From Kribbella sindirgiensis (GTDB taxonomy: Bacteria; Actinomycetota; Actinomycetes; Propionibacteriales; Kribbellaceae), in NCBI RefSeq assembly GCF_004331435.1, contig NZ_SJKA01000003.1:310001-374000 (forward strand): a DNA stretch of 64,000 nt, written 5' to 3'. The position numbers and the translations under genes are program-made. Positions 55,511 to 64,000 of this stretch are shown here, in pieces (position 1 is the stretch's first letter; the number at the start of each line of letters is the position of its first letter). The notes under the pieces were generated by a model. The model ran no database searches and had not been told where the DNA came from. It worked only from the letters and a program-made list of their open reading frames with translations.

Positions 55511-56014
55511 ATGACGACGACAGCGATCACCAACGACCTGAGCGTGGACGGGAGACTCGGCGACGCAATCGACGACCGGGTGGCCGACGCGCTCGACGAC
55601 TACATCGCCGAGGGCCGGCTGGACGGCAGGATCCGGGCCCGTCGCTCCCCCGGAGGTCTCGCCGCGCTGGTCGCCGCCGGGGTCGCGGCGGTGCTGCTTC
55701 CTTGGTGCCTGATCCTCGCGGCCACGCTGCCGAGCACCTACCAGGCGGGCCACTGGAAGCTCACCTGGATCGGCCTCGACTGCGGCACCGCGATCGCCGC
55801 CGGACTCACGGCGTACCTGCTGCACACACGCAACAGGTACGCCGCTCTGACCGCGATGGCCGCCGGGACGCTGCTGATGGCCGACGCCTGGTTCGACGTG
55901 AGTACCGCGGCAGCCGGGTTCGACCGCACGCTCTCGCTGACCGAGGCGCTCGTCCTGGAGCTGCCGCTGGCGGTGTGCGCCTTCGTGGTCGCTGCTCGCG
56001 AGCTCAGACGATGA
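55511..56014 (+). CDS. Uncharacterised four-helix membrane protein
   Basis: 167 residues from the ATG at 55511 (AAGGT upstream). A soluble Asp-rich start (DGRLGDAIDDRVADALDDYI) is followed by about four membrane helices (VAAGVAAVLLPWCLILAATL; then AIAAGLTAYLLHT; LTAMAAGTLLMADAWF; VLELPLAVCAFVVAA). Family not recognised. Divergent from the sensor kinase, and its end overlaps the PheS-like gene by 11 bases. Confidence 0.7.
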   Translation: MTTTAITNDLSVDGRLGDAIDDRVADALDDYIAEGRLDGRIRARRSPGGLAALVAAGVAAVLLPWCLILAATLPSTYQAGHWKLTWIGLDCGTAIAAGLTAYLLHTRNRYAALTAMAAGTLLMADAWFDVSTAAAGFDRTLSLTEALVLELPLAVCAFVVAARELRR

Positions 56015-57122
56015 GTTCCAGCACGGGGCCTTCGTGCAGGGCTCGGTAGACCTTGTCCCGCAGGACGTTGGCCTCGGCATCGGTGAGCGTGCGATCCACC
56101 GGGCGAAGGACCAGCCTGACCAGGAGGTTCCGTTGACCGGGAGTCATCTGCAGGCGCTCACGGGCGGACGCCGGCAAGTCGTCGTACGACGTTTCGCCCA
56201 GCACCTCCAGCGACTCCGCGGCATCGGCGTCCTGGCCGAGCGCGGCGCGCACCTTGTCACCGAGTACCTCCGCCGACACGTCCGCCGAGGCGTCGACGAC
56301 GACGGACAGGTCGCGACGTACCGGCGGCATCGACGAGACCGCCTTGTACGGCGCGAGATCCAGCATCTGACCCGCCACCCGCGGATCCGTCGAGCGGAGC
56401 AGGCGGATATCGCGGATCCCCTTGCGGAGCATGAGCAGCCGGTCCAGGCCGGGGCCCATCGCGAGACCGGTCCAGCTGTCGTCGAGGCCGGCCATCCGCA
56501 GCACGTGCGGCGCGGCGACCCCGCACTCACCGATCTCGATCCACTGGTCGTCCAGCAGGACATCGATCTGCCGTCCGTGGATCGTGTACGGGTGGACGGC
56601 CGGCACGGTCCGATAGGTCTGGCCGGGCAGGACGGTGTCGACCAGGCGGGCGATCATGTCCTCCAGTTCCGGTTCGCCCAGCGTCACGTTGCGGCTGACC
56701 CGCCACAGGTCGAGCTGATGCGGCGTACCCGTGTGCTGCCAGTCGACCGAGTCCCGGCGGTAACAGATACCGGCACAGATCATCAGCACATCGGACGACT
56801 CCGACCCGGCGAGCTCACGGAGCGCCGGCGGAATCATTGCCGACGTGTGGCTTCGCAGCACCTCGGTCCCGGACACGTAGCGCGTGTAGCGGGCCTCCCG
56901 GGTCACCGCGTCGGCGGCGTACCCGAGATTGTCGTAGTTGTCGGCCATCGGTACGACGGGATGGTCGCGACGGGTCCAGATCTCGGTGTACGGCCACGTG
57001 GCGCCAAGCGCCGTACGGATCGAATCGACGACGAGCTGGACGGCATGCGGGCCCTGAGCCGGATCGGTGAGGTCGCGCAGCGCGAGGGCGGAGTGCAGTT
57101 CTTCAACAGTGAGGACAGACAT
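56004..57122 (-). CDS. PheS-related ligase (stand-alone phenylalanyl-tRNA synthetase alpha-like protein)
   Basis: 372 residues. Class II synthetase core like PheS: motif 2 region CYRRDSVDWQHTGTPHQLDL (residues 120-139) and motif 3 GLAMGPGLDRLLMLRKGI (219-236). Residues about 262-372 form an FDX-ACB (anticodon-binding) domain normally found on PheT (VRRDLSVVVDASADVSAEVL). No coiled-coil tRNA-binding N-terminus and no pheT next to it. This single-chain layout matches the uncharacterised actinobacterial PheS-related ligase group that I recall as SrmL. Ligase substrate unknown. ATG at 57122 with GGAGAG. A Cys-rich micro-ORF precedes it. Confidence 0.8.
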   Translation of the reverse strand: MSVLTVEELHSALALRDLTDPAQGPHAVQLVVDSIRTALGATWPYTEIWTRRDHPVVPMADNYDNLGYAADAVTREARYTRYVSGTEVLRSHTSAMIPPALRELAGSESSDVLMICAGICYRRDSVDWQHTGTPHQLDLWRVSRNVTLGEPELEDMIARLVDTVLPGQTYRTVPAVHPYTIHGRQIDVLLDDQWIEIGECGVAAPHVLRMAGLDDSWTGLAMGPGLDRLLMLRKGIRDIRLLRSTDPRVAGQMLDLAPYKAVSSMPPVRRDLSVVVDASADVSAEVLGDKVRAALGQDADAAESLEVLGETSYDDLPASARERLQMTPGQRNLLVRLVLRPVDRTLTDAEANVLRDKVYRALHEGPVLELIV

Positions 57123-57148
57123 GAGTTTCTCTCCAGGATGACGGTCTC

Positions 57149-57168
57149 GACGGGGGTCCACCCCGGTC
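57149..57168 (-). other. Hairpin between micro-ORF and PheS-like gene
   Basis: GACCGGGGT and ACCCCCGTC can pair (one mismatch) in the 59 bases separating the micro-ORF from the ligase gene. It could be the attenuating fold of a peptide-controlled leader. The T-run is absent, so control may be through translation or Rho. Confidence 0.4.
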
Positions 57169-57181
57169 GGCCGCGGTCACC

Positions 57182-57265
57182 TCAGGAGAGAGCGCAGCAG
57201 CAGCTCACCCCGTCGGCACCGTCGTGCCGGCCGGGGCGCAGAAATCGCTGCCCGTACTGCGTCAT
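57182..57265 (-). CDS. 27-residue Cys-Cys-Cys leader peptide
   Basis: ATG at 57265 encodes MTQYGQRFLRPGRHDGADGV then SCCCALS and stop. Three consecutive TGC codons lie 4 codons before the stop. A TACAGT -10 box (57273-57278) ends 7 bases before the ATG, so the message probably starts at the ATG (leaderless). Known mycobacterial polycysteine leaderless micro-ORFs act as cysteine-responsive attenuators; this one precedes the PheS-like gene. Alternatively it could be a modified peptide substrate of that ligase. Confidence 0.6.
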   Translation of the reverse strand: MTQYGQRFLRPGRHDGADGVSCCCALS

Positions 57266-57339
57266 GGCGTCCACTGTACCGTCCGGCCACGACTGTCCGC
57301 CGCGATATTCGGTCCGCCGCGGAACCACCGGGTGCGACG

Positions 57340-58392
57340 ATGGGCCGCATGCGATGGATCGACGCCCTGGAAGGCGCGGCCGCCGGCAAGCTGCCGGAGG
57401 CCGTGCACCGCTACTTCCGGCAGGGCTCCGCCGGCGGGGTCAGCGTCGGCGAGGCGACCTCCGCCTGGTCGGCGTACCGGTTCCGTCCGCATGTGCTGAA
57501 CGACGTCTCCACCGTCGATCTGAGTACGACGGTGCTCGGCACACCCGTCGACGCCCCGATCCTGGTCGCGCCGTCGACGATGCAGCGGCTGGCCGACCCG
57601 GACGGCGAACTCGCGATGGCACGCGGCGTCGGCGCGGCGAGATCGGTGCTCGGTGTCTCCAGCAACGCCGGTACGCCGTTCGCCGAGCTCGGGGCGACCG
57701 GTGTTCCGTGGTGGCTGCAGATCTACGTCGTGCGGAATCGGGAGATCACCGTCCGGATGCTCGACGCCGCCGCCGAGGCCGGGGCGCGAGCGGTCGTGCT
57801 CACCGTGGACACTCCGGTGGTCGGCCGGAAGGAAGACGAGGGCGAGACCGTCTGGGACGTCGCGCAACCGGGACAGTTCCTGGCCAACCTGCCCGACGGC
57901 GACTGGAGTGACGACGACCTCGCGAAGGCCGACGACCTGAACCCCGACGTGATCGGCTGGCTCGCGGAACGCACCGGCCTTCCGGTGGTGGTGAAGGGCG
58001 TCCTGCGCGGCGACGACGCCAAGCGCTGCGCGGACGCGGGTGCCGCCGGCATCATCGTCTCGAACCACGGCGGCCGCCAGCTCGACGGCTCGGTCCCCAC
58101 GGCCCAGGCGCTGCCCGAGGTCGCCGAAGCCGTCGCCGGAAGCAACCTCGAGGTGTACGTCGACGGCGGCATCCGCCGCGGTGAACACATCCTCGCCGCG
58201 CTGGCCCTCGGCGCCCGCGCGGTCTTCGTCGGCCGTCCCGCGCTGTGGTCCCTGACCGTCGGCTCGTCCGAAGGCGTCACCCGCCTCCTGACCGACCTCG
58301 CCGACGAACTCGACCACACCCTCCGGCTGGTCGGCGCCGCCACACCCTCGTCGCTCGCGCCGGACCTCGTCACTTCGACGGGAGCGAGATGA
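57340..58392 (+). CDS. FMN-dependent alpha-hydroxy-acid oxidase/dehydrogenase
   Basis: 350 residues, TIM barrel. FMN and active-site residues: APSTMQRLADPDGE, WWLQIYVVRNRE, K219 (VVVKGVLRG), catalytic H243 and R246 in SNHGGRQLDG, GGIRRGEHILAALALGA. Related to lactate/glycolate/mandelate oxidases. Alternative ATG at 57349. Divergent from the Cys-rich micro-ORF and translationally coupled (ATGA) to the formyltransferase remnant. Confidence 0.88.
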   Translation: MGRMRWIDALEGAAAGKLPEAVHRYFRQGSAGGVSVGEATSAWSAYRFRPHVLNDVSTVDLSTTVLGTPVDAPILVAPSTMQRLADPDGELAMARGVGAARSVLGVSSNAGTPFAELGATGVPWWLQIYVVRNREITVRMLDAAAEAGARAVVLTVDTPVVGRKEDEGETVWDVAQPGQFLANLPDGDWSDDDLAKADDLNPDVIGWLAERTGLPVVVKGVLRGDDAKRCADAGAAGIIVSNHGGRQLDGSVPTAQALPEVAEAVAGSNLEVYVDGGIRRGEHILAALALGARAVFVGRPALWSLTVGSSEGVTRLLTDLADELDHTLRLVGAATPSSLAPDLVTSTGAR

Positions 58393-59109
58393 GCTTGCGC
58401 ATCGTTGGGCTGAACGCGTTCCTGCCGGGGTTAAGGCTCGTCCACGAGTTTCGCCGAACGGAACGGCCACGACCTGGTCCTGGTCGCGACACTGCCGGAC
58501 ACCAGCAGGTACGGCGCCTCCGACCCGATGGTCGCGGGTCTGCCGGACACACTGAACGTGCTGGTCACCCGCAAGCTCCGGACCGTTGCCGCGCCGATGA
58601 TCGCCGCGCTCCGGGCGGACGTGATCATCTCGGCCGCGTTCCCGCGCCTGATCCCGGCCGAGATCCTCGAAATCCCGGCGTACGGCGCGATCAACTGCCA
58701 CCCGTCGCCGCTCCCGGCCGGACGCGGGCCGACGCCGCAGCGGCTGATCTACGAAGGTGACGAGCGGGTCGGAGCGACCGTGCACCGGACCGCGGCGGAG
58801 TTCGACACCGGCGCGATCCTCGCCCAACGGATCGCGCCACTGCCCGACGACCTGAACGGCTCCGGCCTCATGCAGTCCTGGCGAACGCTGCTCAGCGCAT
58901 GCCTGGACGAGGCCGTACCCAAGCTCGTCGCCCTCAACGTCACCGCACCCACCGCCCAGCTCGAACTGGACGGCACCACCCACCTCATCACCCGAACCGA
59001 CCCAGCCACGATCCACAGCACCGCGCCCCCAGGCACCGTCCTGGAGAAACACCCCAACGGCTGGACCATCCAAACCGCAGACCTCCCGCTCCGCCTCACC
59101 CACGGCTGA
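58389..59109 (+). pseudogene. Frameshifted formyltransferase-family gene (Fmt-like)
   Basis: Starts MSLRIVGLNAFLPGLRLVHE from the ATG at 58389; the frame is then lost. The +1 frame continues without a gap (FAERNGHDLVLVATLPDTSR, AINCHPSPLPAGRGPTPQ with the catalytic Asn-His, DTGAILAQRIAPLPDDLNG). One extra T in TTT at 58449-58451 explains it. The family core HPSxLP is intact in the rear part. An in-frame rare TTA Leu codon lies just before the break. Either a genuine pseudogene or a single-base sequencing error. Confidence 0.8.
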
Positions 59110-59309
59110 TCCCGGCGCTTCTGGCTGAACGCGGGCGTTCGTGGTGCCAGGCGACAGGAAGCGGTGGGTGGAGACCTGCTATTTCCTGTTCAACGGCACC
59201 GGTTCGAGGACCACGCCCCAGCGATCAACCCGCACATTCGCGGCAACCCCACCCAGCCATGAACTGCATATCCACTACGGCGCTGCTCAACCTGCCGGTC
59301 ACCACAAGC

Positions 59310-59341
59310 AGAAAGCCCCCGGGAGATCCCGAGGGCTTTCT
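59310..59341 (-). terminator. Terminator of rplKA
   Basis: AGAAAGCCC / GGGCTTTCT arms with an inner CGGGA/TCCCG pairing, 21 bases past the rplA stop. It is symmetrical enough to act in both directions and closes the formyltransferase side too. The rest of the 59110-59361 gap contains nothing recognisable. Confidence 0.8.
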
Positions 59342-59361
59342 GGTGACTGCGGTGGTGAGGC

Positions 59362-60084
59362 TCAGGCCTCGGCCGGCTCCTCGGTGAGGTTGCGGCTCAG
59401 GTTGGGGTCAACCTGGACACCCGGCCCCATCGTGGTCGAGAAGACCGTCTTCTTGATGTAGCGGCCCTTCGAGCTGGCCGGCTTCAGCCGGAGGATCTCC
59501 TCGAGCGCGGCGCTGTAGTTCTCCACCAGCTGGGTCTCGTCGAACGAGGCCTTGCCGATGATGAAGTGCAGGTTCGCGTGCCGGTCGACCCGGAACTCGA
59601 TCTTGCCGCCCTTGATGTCGTTCACGGCCTTGACCACGTCCGGGGTCACCGTGCCGGTCTTCGGGTTCGGCATCAGACCACGCGGGCCGAGCACCCGGCC
59701 GAGGCGGCCGACCTTGCCCATCAGGTCAGGGGTCGCGACGACAGCGTCGAAGTCCAGCCAGCCGTCGGTGACCTTCTTGATCAGGTCGTCGTCGCCCACG
59801 AAGTCGGCGCCGGCGGCCTTCGCGGCCTCGGCCTTCTCACCGGTGGCGAAGACGAGGACCCGTGCCGTCTTGCCGGTACCGTGCGGAAGGTTGACGGTGC
59901 CACGCACCATCTGGTCGGCCTTGCGAGGGTCGACCCCGAGACGCATCGCGACGTCCACGGTGGAGTTGAACTTCTTGCTGCCGGCCGCTTCCTTGGCGAG
60001 CTTGATCGCCTCGAGCGGCGTGTACAGGTGATCGAAGTCGATCTTCTCTGCGGCGGCGCGGTAAGCCTTGCTGCGCTGTGCCAT
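59362..60084 (-). CDS. rplA: 50S ribosomal protein L1
   Basis: 240-residue L1 of the mobile stalk at the E site; also a translational repressor of rplKA in many bacteria. [20 protein letters not shown] start; [60 protein letters not shown]. The ATG at 60084 excludes an upstream extension. 74 bases after rplK. Confidence 0.98.
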   Translation of the reverse strand: MAQRSKAYRAAAEKIDFDHLYTPLEAIKLAKEAAGSKKFNSTVDVAMRLGVDPRKADQMVRGTVNLPHGTGKTARVLVFATGEKAEAAKAAGADFVGDDDLIKKVTDGWLDFDAVVATPDLMGKVGRLGRVLGPRGLMPNPKTGTVTPDVVKAVNDIKGGKIEFRVDRHANLHFIIGKASFDETQLVENYSAALEEILRLKPASSKGRYIKKTVFSTTMGPGVQVDPNLSRNLTEEPAEA

Positions 60085-60158
60085 GACTGGTTCCTCTCTG
60101 GGGTGTGGTCTCCGGGCGGCGCTTCGCCCTGCCACTACTACGTGTGAAGTGGTACTGA

Positions 60159-60590
60159 TCAGCCGTCGACGGTGACGCCCATGGAGCGCGCCGTACCCTC
60201 GATGATCTTCATCGCCGCGTCGATGTCACGGGCGTTCAGATCCGGCATCTTGGTGGTGGCGATCTCGCGGACCTGGTCCTTGGTGATCTTGCCGACCTTG
60301 TCCTTGTGCGGGACCGGCGAGCCCTTCTGCAGACCGGCGGCCTTCTTGATCATCTCCGGCGCCGGCGGCGTCTTGGTGATGAAGGTGAAGGAACGGTCCT
60401 CGTAGATGGTGATCTCGACCGGCACCACGTTGCCACGCATGGACTCCGTCTGGGCGTTGTACGCCTTGCAGAACTCCATGATGTTGACGCCGTGCGGGCC
60501 GAGCGCGGTACCGACCGGCGGGGCCGGCGTCGCGGCACCGGCCTGGAGCTGCACCTTGACCAGGGCAGCGATCTTCTTCTTGGGAGGCAT
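60159..60590 (-). CDS. rplK: 50S ribosomal protein L11
   Basis: 143-residue protein of the GTPase-associated centre, thiopeptide target and RelA activator. [20 protein letters not shown] start; [20 protein letters not shown] with the conserved N-terminal prolines; [20 protein letters not shown]. Twelve bases after nusG. Confidence 0.98.
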   Translation of the reverse strand: MPPKKKIAALVKVQLQAGAATPAPPVGTALGPHGVNIMEFCKAYNAQTESMRGNVVPVEITIYEDRSFTFITKTPPAPEMIKKAAGLQKGSPVPHKDKVGKITKDQVREIATTKMPDLNARDIDAAMKIIEGTARSMGVTVDG

Positions 60591-60602
60591 TCTGTCGGGT
60601 CC

Positions 60603-61775
60603 TTAGACTTTCTGGATCTGGTTGAAGCTGAGTTCCACCGGGGTCTCCCGGCCGAAGATCTCCACCAGGGCCTTGATCCGCTGGGCCTCGGCATTGATCT
60701 CCGTGACTGTGGCGTGCAGGGTCGCGAACGGCCCGTCGACCACCATGACCGAGTCTCCGACACCGAAGTCGGCGACCTCGACCTTCTTCTTCGCCGCGGT
60801 CTTGGCGGGTGCGGCGCCGGCTTCGGCGGCCGCCGCCTCGGCTGCCGCCACGACAGCCGGAGCGAGCATCTTCTCGACCTCTTCGAGGCTGAGCGGGACC
60901 GGCTTCTGACTGTTCCCGACGAAGCCGGTCACCGACGGCGTGTGCCGCACGGTCGACCAGGACTCGTCGGTCAGGTCCATCCGGACCAGCACGTAGCCGG
61001 GGAGCACGGTGCGCTTCACCATCCGGCGCTGACCGTTCTTGATCTCGGCGACCTCTTCGGTCGGCACGATGATCTCGAAGATGTAGTCCTCCATGTTCAG
61101 GGAGTTGATCCGGTTCTCCAGGTTGCCCTTGACCCGGTTCTCCATCCCTGAGTACGTGTGCACCACGTACCAGTCGCCGATCTGCGACCGCAGCCGGCTG
61201 CGGAGCTCCTCGAGCGGGTCGCCCGGCTCTTCGGGCTCCGCCTCCTCGGCCTCCGCGTCGTCCTCGTCGGCGTCCGTCGCGGCGGCGGCCGCGGCCAGCG
61301 CGTCCACGTCGGCGTCGTCGTCGGCCTCGTCGTCACCGCTGGAGAAGACCACCTCGTCGGCCGCGGCGGGTGCCTCGGCGGTGGTCAGCGGAGCGGTCTC
61401 GGCGGTCTCCTCGGCCAGTTCCTCGGCGGCGTCCTCGACGTCGTCCTCGGTCACGACCTCGGCGGCCTCGGACTCGTCGGCCGCCGGGACGACCACGACC
61501 GGCTCGTCGTCGGACGTGTCGGCGTCCGCCCGAGGCGTCTCCGCCTCGTCGTCGGCGGAGTACTCGTCGTCGTCCACATCGTCCTCGTCCTCGCCGGCGT
61601 CATCGTCGTCGAGATCCGCGAACGGGTCGTCGTCGTCATCGTCGTCGTCAGCGAACAGATCGTCATCGGTGGCGTTCTCGTCGAAGTCGAGATCGAGGTC
61701 GGCGTCGGATACGTCGAACTCGTCCTCGTGGTCGAGGACCTCGTCGTCGCGCTCGGACACGTCGTACTCCGTCAT
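60603..61775 (-). CDS. nusG: Transcription elongation factor NusG with long acidic N-terminus
   Basis: 390 residues, twice the usual length. Residues 1-205 are almost all Asp, Glu, Ala, Ser and Val, with runs of up to seven Asp. The NGN domain then starts at [20 protein letters not shown] ([13 protein letters not shown]), an Ala-rich insert of about 30 residues separates it from the KOW domain ([40 protein letters not shown]). Acidic extensions are known in actinobacterial NusG but this is at the long end. The acidic stretch might mimic nucleic acid or recruit basic ribosomal tails. Confidence 0.97.
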   Translation of the reverse strand: MTEYDVSERDDEVLDHEDEFDVSDADLDLDFDENATDDDLFADDDDDDDDPFADLDDDDAGEDEDDVDDDEYSADDEAETPRADADTSDDEPVVVVPAADESEAAEVVTEDDVEDAAEELAEETAETAPLTTAEAPAAADEVVFSSGDDEADDDADVDALAAAAAATDADEDDAEAEEAEPEEPGDPLEELRSRLRSQIGDWYVVHTYSGMENRVKGNLENRINSLNMEDYIFEIIVPTEEVAEIKNGQRRMVKRTVLPGYVLVRMDLTDESWSTVRHTPSVTGFVGNSQKPVPLSLEEVEKMLAPAVVAAAEAAAAEAGAAPAKTAAKKKVEVADFGVGDSVMVVDGPFATLHATVTEINAEAQRIKALVEIFGRETPVELSFNQIQKV

Positions 61776-61851
61776 CTGTGGATCGGGGTCTTGTTCTGCT
61801 TCGGGTCGGGTCAGGAACCCGGGACCTACGGTCGGATCGTGGTGGGCGGCC

Positions 61852-62094
61852 TCAGCCGAAGATCTTGAACATCGCCCAGCCGAAGGCGAGGTCGAGGACC
61901 GAGACGATCGCGATGACGAACACCACGAAGGTCAGGACGACCACGAAGTAGGTGGAGAGCTGCTTGCGGGTCGGCCAGACGACCTTGCGGAGCTCGGCGA
62001 CCACCTGGCGGTAGAAGCGCAGCAGGCCCCTGCCCTGCTTGCCTTCCGCAGGCTTGCCGGCGCCGGACGGTGCCGGGGTGCGCGTCTCCGTCAC
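61852..62094 (-). CDS. secE: Preprotein translocase subunit SecE
   Basis: 80 residues: one membrane helix near the C-terminus ([20 protein letters not shown]) preceded by the amphipathic [20 protein letters not shown]. Normal single-helix Gram-positive type. ATG at 62094. Between tRNA-Trp and nusG. Confidence 0.97.
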   Translation of the reverse strand: MTETRTPAPSGAGKPAEGKQGRGLLRFYRQVVAELRKVVWPTRKQLSTYFVVVLTFVVFVIAIVSVLDLAFGWAMFKIFG

Positions 62095-62119
62095 GACCTA
62101 CCTCTTTCGCTAGCGGCGG

Positions 62120-62144
62120 CCTGACCGGCCCTGCGCCGGTCAGG
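62120..62144 (-). other. Hairpin between tRNA-Trp and secE
   Basis: Perfect 9-bp stem CCTGACCGG / CCGGTCAGG with a 7-base loop, 5 bases past the tRNA 3' end. No T-run follows, so it may mark tRNA processing or partial termination before secE. Confidence 0.5.
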
Positions 62145-62149
62145 ATTTG

Positions 62150-62222
62150 CAGGGCACGAGGGACTTGAACCCCCAACCTTCGGTTTTGGAGACCGATGCT
62201 CTGCCAGTTGAGCTAGTGCCCT
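62150..62222 (-). tRNA. tRNA-Trp (anticodon CCA)
   Basis: 73 bases. Acceptor arms AGGGCAC/GTGCCCT pair perfectly, D-arm TAGCTCAACTGGCAGAGCA, anticodon loop CTCCAAA giving CCA, T-arm GGGGGTTCAAGTCCC. Discriminator G73; CCA is not encoded. A tRNA-Trp just ahead of secE-nusG is the usual actinobacterial arrangement. Confidence 0.97.
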
Positions 62223-62300
62223 CTGCAATCCATCCGGACGCCGCGTCGGACCTGATCTCGGGCATGCCGGATCAGGGCCACCAACGCCCGGACCTAGAGA

Positions 62301-62330
62301 AGTGTACGGGGTCGGAGCCACCTGGTCGAA
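62301..62330 (-). promoter_or_regulatory. Promoter of tRNA-Trp - secE - nusG
   Basis: Minus strand TTCGAC (62325-62330), 18-base spacer, TACACT (62301-62306), about 75 bases upstream of the tRNA. Nothing else is seen in the 279-base gap before the aminotransferase gene. Confidence 0.65.
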
Positions 62331-62501
62331 CTCAGCCTCGACCCCGGTCCTTTCCCGTACAGCCCCTCATCGGGCGCCGCACCGCGGTCAGAACCATACA
62401 GCCTCCAGATGGTCCCAACGGACAGTGCCCCCGGCGCGTTCCCCGCCCAGCCCGTGAAACCCGCGAGCACCGCCGTACGGCGTGGTGCCAGGATGGGCCG
62501 C

Positions 62502-63695
62502 ATGGGTTCCAGGATCTCGGCGCGGATCGGCGCCATCAGTGAATCGGCGACGCTGGCGGTCGACGCCAAGGCGAAGGCGCTCAAGGCGGCCGGGCGGCCG
62601 GTGATCGGGTTCGGCGCGGGTGAGCCGGACTTCCCGACGCCGGACTACATCGTCGAGGCGGCGGTCGCGGCCGCGCGGGACCCCAAGAACCACCGGTACA
62701 GCCCCGCGGGCGGCCTGCCGGAGCTCAAGCAGGCGATCGCGGACAAGACCAAGCGCGACTCCGGCTACGAGATCGAGGCCTCCCAGGTCCTGGTCACCAA
62801 CGGCGGCAAGCACGCGGTGTACAACGCGTTCGCGACGCTGCTCGACCCGGGCGACGAGGTGCTGCTCCCGGCGCCGTACTGGACGACGTACCCGGAGACG
62901 ATCCGGCTGGCCGGCGGCGTACCGGTCGAGGTGTTCGCCGACGAGTCGCAGAACTACTCCGTCACCGTCGAGCAACTCGAGGCGGCCCGGACCCCGAAGA
63001 CCAAGGCCCTGCTGTTCTGCTCACCGTCGAACCCGACCGGCGCGGTCGACAGCCCGGAGACGATCGCGGCGATCGGCCGGTGGGCGCTCGAGCACGATCT
63101 GTGGGTGATCACGGACGAGATCTACGAGCACCTGACGTACGGCGACGTGCGGGCGACGTCGATCCCGGTCGCCGTACCGGAGCTGGCCGACAAGACCGTC
63201 GTACTGAACGGCGTCGCCAAGACGTACGCGATGACCGGCTGGCGGGTCGGCTGGATGATCGGCCCGAAGGACGTCATCAAGGCCGCGACGAACCTGCAGT
63301 CGCACCAGACCTCGAACGTGTGCAACATCGCCCAGCGGGCCGCGCTGGCCGCGGTGTCCGGCGACCTGAGCGCGGTCGACGAGATGAAGGTCGCGTTCGA
63401 CCGGCGGCGGCGGACCATGGTCCGGATGCTCAACGAGATCCCCGGCGTCGAGTGCCCGGAGCCGACCGGCGCGTTCTACGCGTACCCGTCGGTCAAGGGG
63501 GTGTTCGGCCGGGAGATCAACGGACGGACGCCGGCCACGTCGGCCGAGCTGGCCGATCTGATCCTCGACGAGGTCGAGGTGGCGGTCGTACCCGGTGAGG
63601 CGTTCGGCGCGCCCGGGTACCTGCGGCTCTCGTACGCGCTCGGCGACGACGACCTGGCCGAGGGGCTCGGCCGGATCGCGAAGTTGCTGAGCTGA
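62502..63695 (+). CDS. aspC: Pyridoxal-phosphate aspartate/prephenate aminotransferase (class I)
   Basis: 397 residues, fold-type [17 protein letters not shown] start motif, SPSNPTGAV with the PLP-contacting Asn, [12 protein letters not shown], Schiff-base K240 ([16 protein letters not shown]), carboxylate Arg in [10 protein letters not shown]. Likely aspartate aminotransferase of the AspB/prephenate type. ATGs at 62493 and 62502 both possible; the second is preferred for length. Confidence 0.9.
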   Translation: MGSRISARIGAISESATLAVDAKAKALKAAGRPVIGFGAGEPDFPTPDYIVEAAVAAARDPKNHRYSPAGGLPELKQAIADKTKRDSGYEIEASQVLVTNGGKHAVYNAFATLLDPGDEVLLPAPYWTTYPETIRLAGGVPVEVFADESQNYSVTVEQLEAARTPKTKALLFCSPSNPTGAVDSPETIAAIGRWALEHDLWVITDEIYEHLTYGDVRATSIPVAVPELADKTVVLNGVAKTYAMTGWRVGWMIGPKDVIKAATNLQSHQTSNVCNIAQRAALAAVSGDLSAVDEMKVAFDRRRRTMVRMLNEIPGVECPEPTGAFYAYPSVKGVFGREINGRTPATSAELADLILDEVEVAVVPGEAFGAPGYLRLSYALGDDDLAEGLGRIAKLLS

Positions 63696-63732
63696 TTTCG
63701 CGGGGCGGGTATTGGATCGGTAACCTTCGGTA

Positions 63733-64000
63733 ATGACGCAGCGGGATCTGCGGGTGCTGCCGAAAACACACCTGCATCTGCACTTCTCCGGGTCGATGCG
63801 GCACCTGACGCTGGTCGAGCTGGCGGACAAACACGGCGTACGGCTGCCGGACGCGCTGCGCACCGATTGGCCGCCGGAACTGTCGGCGGCGGACGAGCGC
63901 GGCTGGTTCCGGTTCCAGCGGCTGTACGACATCGCGCGCTCGGTGCTGCGGACCGAGGACGACGTGCGCCGTCTGGTCCGGGAGGCGGCCGAGGACGACC
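63733..64000 (+). CDS. add: Adenosine deaminase family protein (5' part)
   Basis: First 89 codons, cut by the window edge. KTHLHLHFSGSMRHLTLVEL matches the metal-binding start of adenosine deaminases (ligands H15 and H17) in the actinobacterial FSGSMR variant rather than LDGSL. ATG at 63733, 37 bases after the aminotransferase. Acts on purine nucleosides; exact substrate cannot be judged from this part. Confidence 0.85.
   Translation, partial: MTQRDLRVLPKTHLHLHFSGSMRHLTLVELADKHGVRLPDALRTDWPPELSAADERGWFRFQRLYDIARSVLRTEDDVRRLVREAAEDD

Noticed and set aside
61200..61760. Low-complexity tandem-like repeats
   Set aside because: These encode the Asp/Glu/Ala-rich N-terminus of NusG; codon repetition explains them.
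62223..62501. Possible further tRNA near tRNA-Trp
   Set aside because: No second cloverleaf is found; the TTGCAGAG context is only the tRNA-Trp 5' flank and the region holds just the promoter.

Overview
The window is about 64 kb of high-GC actinobacterial chromosome. Gene content and codon style point to the Nocardioidales, most likely Kribbella or a close relative: an mce lipid-import operon sits inside the ribosomal/RNA-polymerase region, there are mycothiol-type enzymes, NusG is very acidic and extended, and GTG/TTG starts and GTGA/ATGA stop-start overlaps are common. The genus is an inference; no search was run.

Nearly all of 1-45 kb is read from the minus strand, so it runs right to left. 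In transcription order the conserved blocks are: tRNA-Trp, secE, nusG, rplK, rplA (62.2-59.4 kb); rplJ-rplL behind an attenuated leader (44.1-43.0 kb); a twelve-gene mce transporter operon (42.8-32.0 kb); rpoB-rpoC (31.8-24.3 kb); the str operon rpsL-rpsG-fusA-tuf (20.7-16.4 kb); the S10/spc operons rpsJ to secY-adk-map (16.0-3.2 kb); and infA-rpmJ (0.55-0.19 kb).

Accessory genes have been inserted at four joints of this backbone. (1) Between map and infA: a DUF1707 protein, an unknown membrane protein, and a divergent HxlR regulator/imine-reductase-like pair with an inverted-repeat operator. (2) Between rpsL and rpoC: a mycothiol-dependent isomerase-family protein, a hydrolase-SnoaL fusion, and a broken wHTH-DUF559 gene flanked by ACCGGT-centred palindromes. 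(3) Between rplL and rpoB: the mce operon. (4) Between rplA and rplJ, 15 kb: an IclR/MFS pair, an orphan SUKH protein, a cluster that reads as a complete route from an N-acyl-2-amino sugar acid (probably N-acetyl-D-glucosaminate) to pyruvate and glyceraldehyde-3-phosphate, a sensor kinase/regulator/DUF4097 envelope-stress trio, a stand-alone PheS-like ligase behind a Cys-Cys-Cys micro-ORF, a flavin 2-hydroxy-acid oxidase, and a frameshifted formyltransferase.

The right end carries an AspC-type aminotransferase and the start of an adenosine deaminase, both on the plus strand. Of most interest are the PheS-like ligase with its apparently leaderless polycysteine leader, the proposed glucosaminate pathway, an identical 25-base leader element ahead of both rpsJ and rpsL, unusual residues in the rifampicin pocket of RpoB, and the palindrome-flanked DUF559 remnant.
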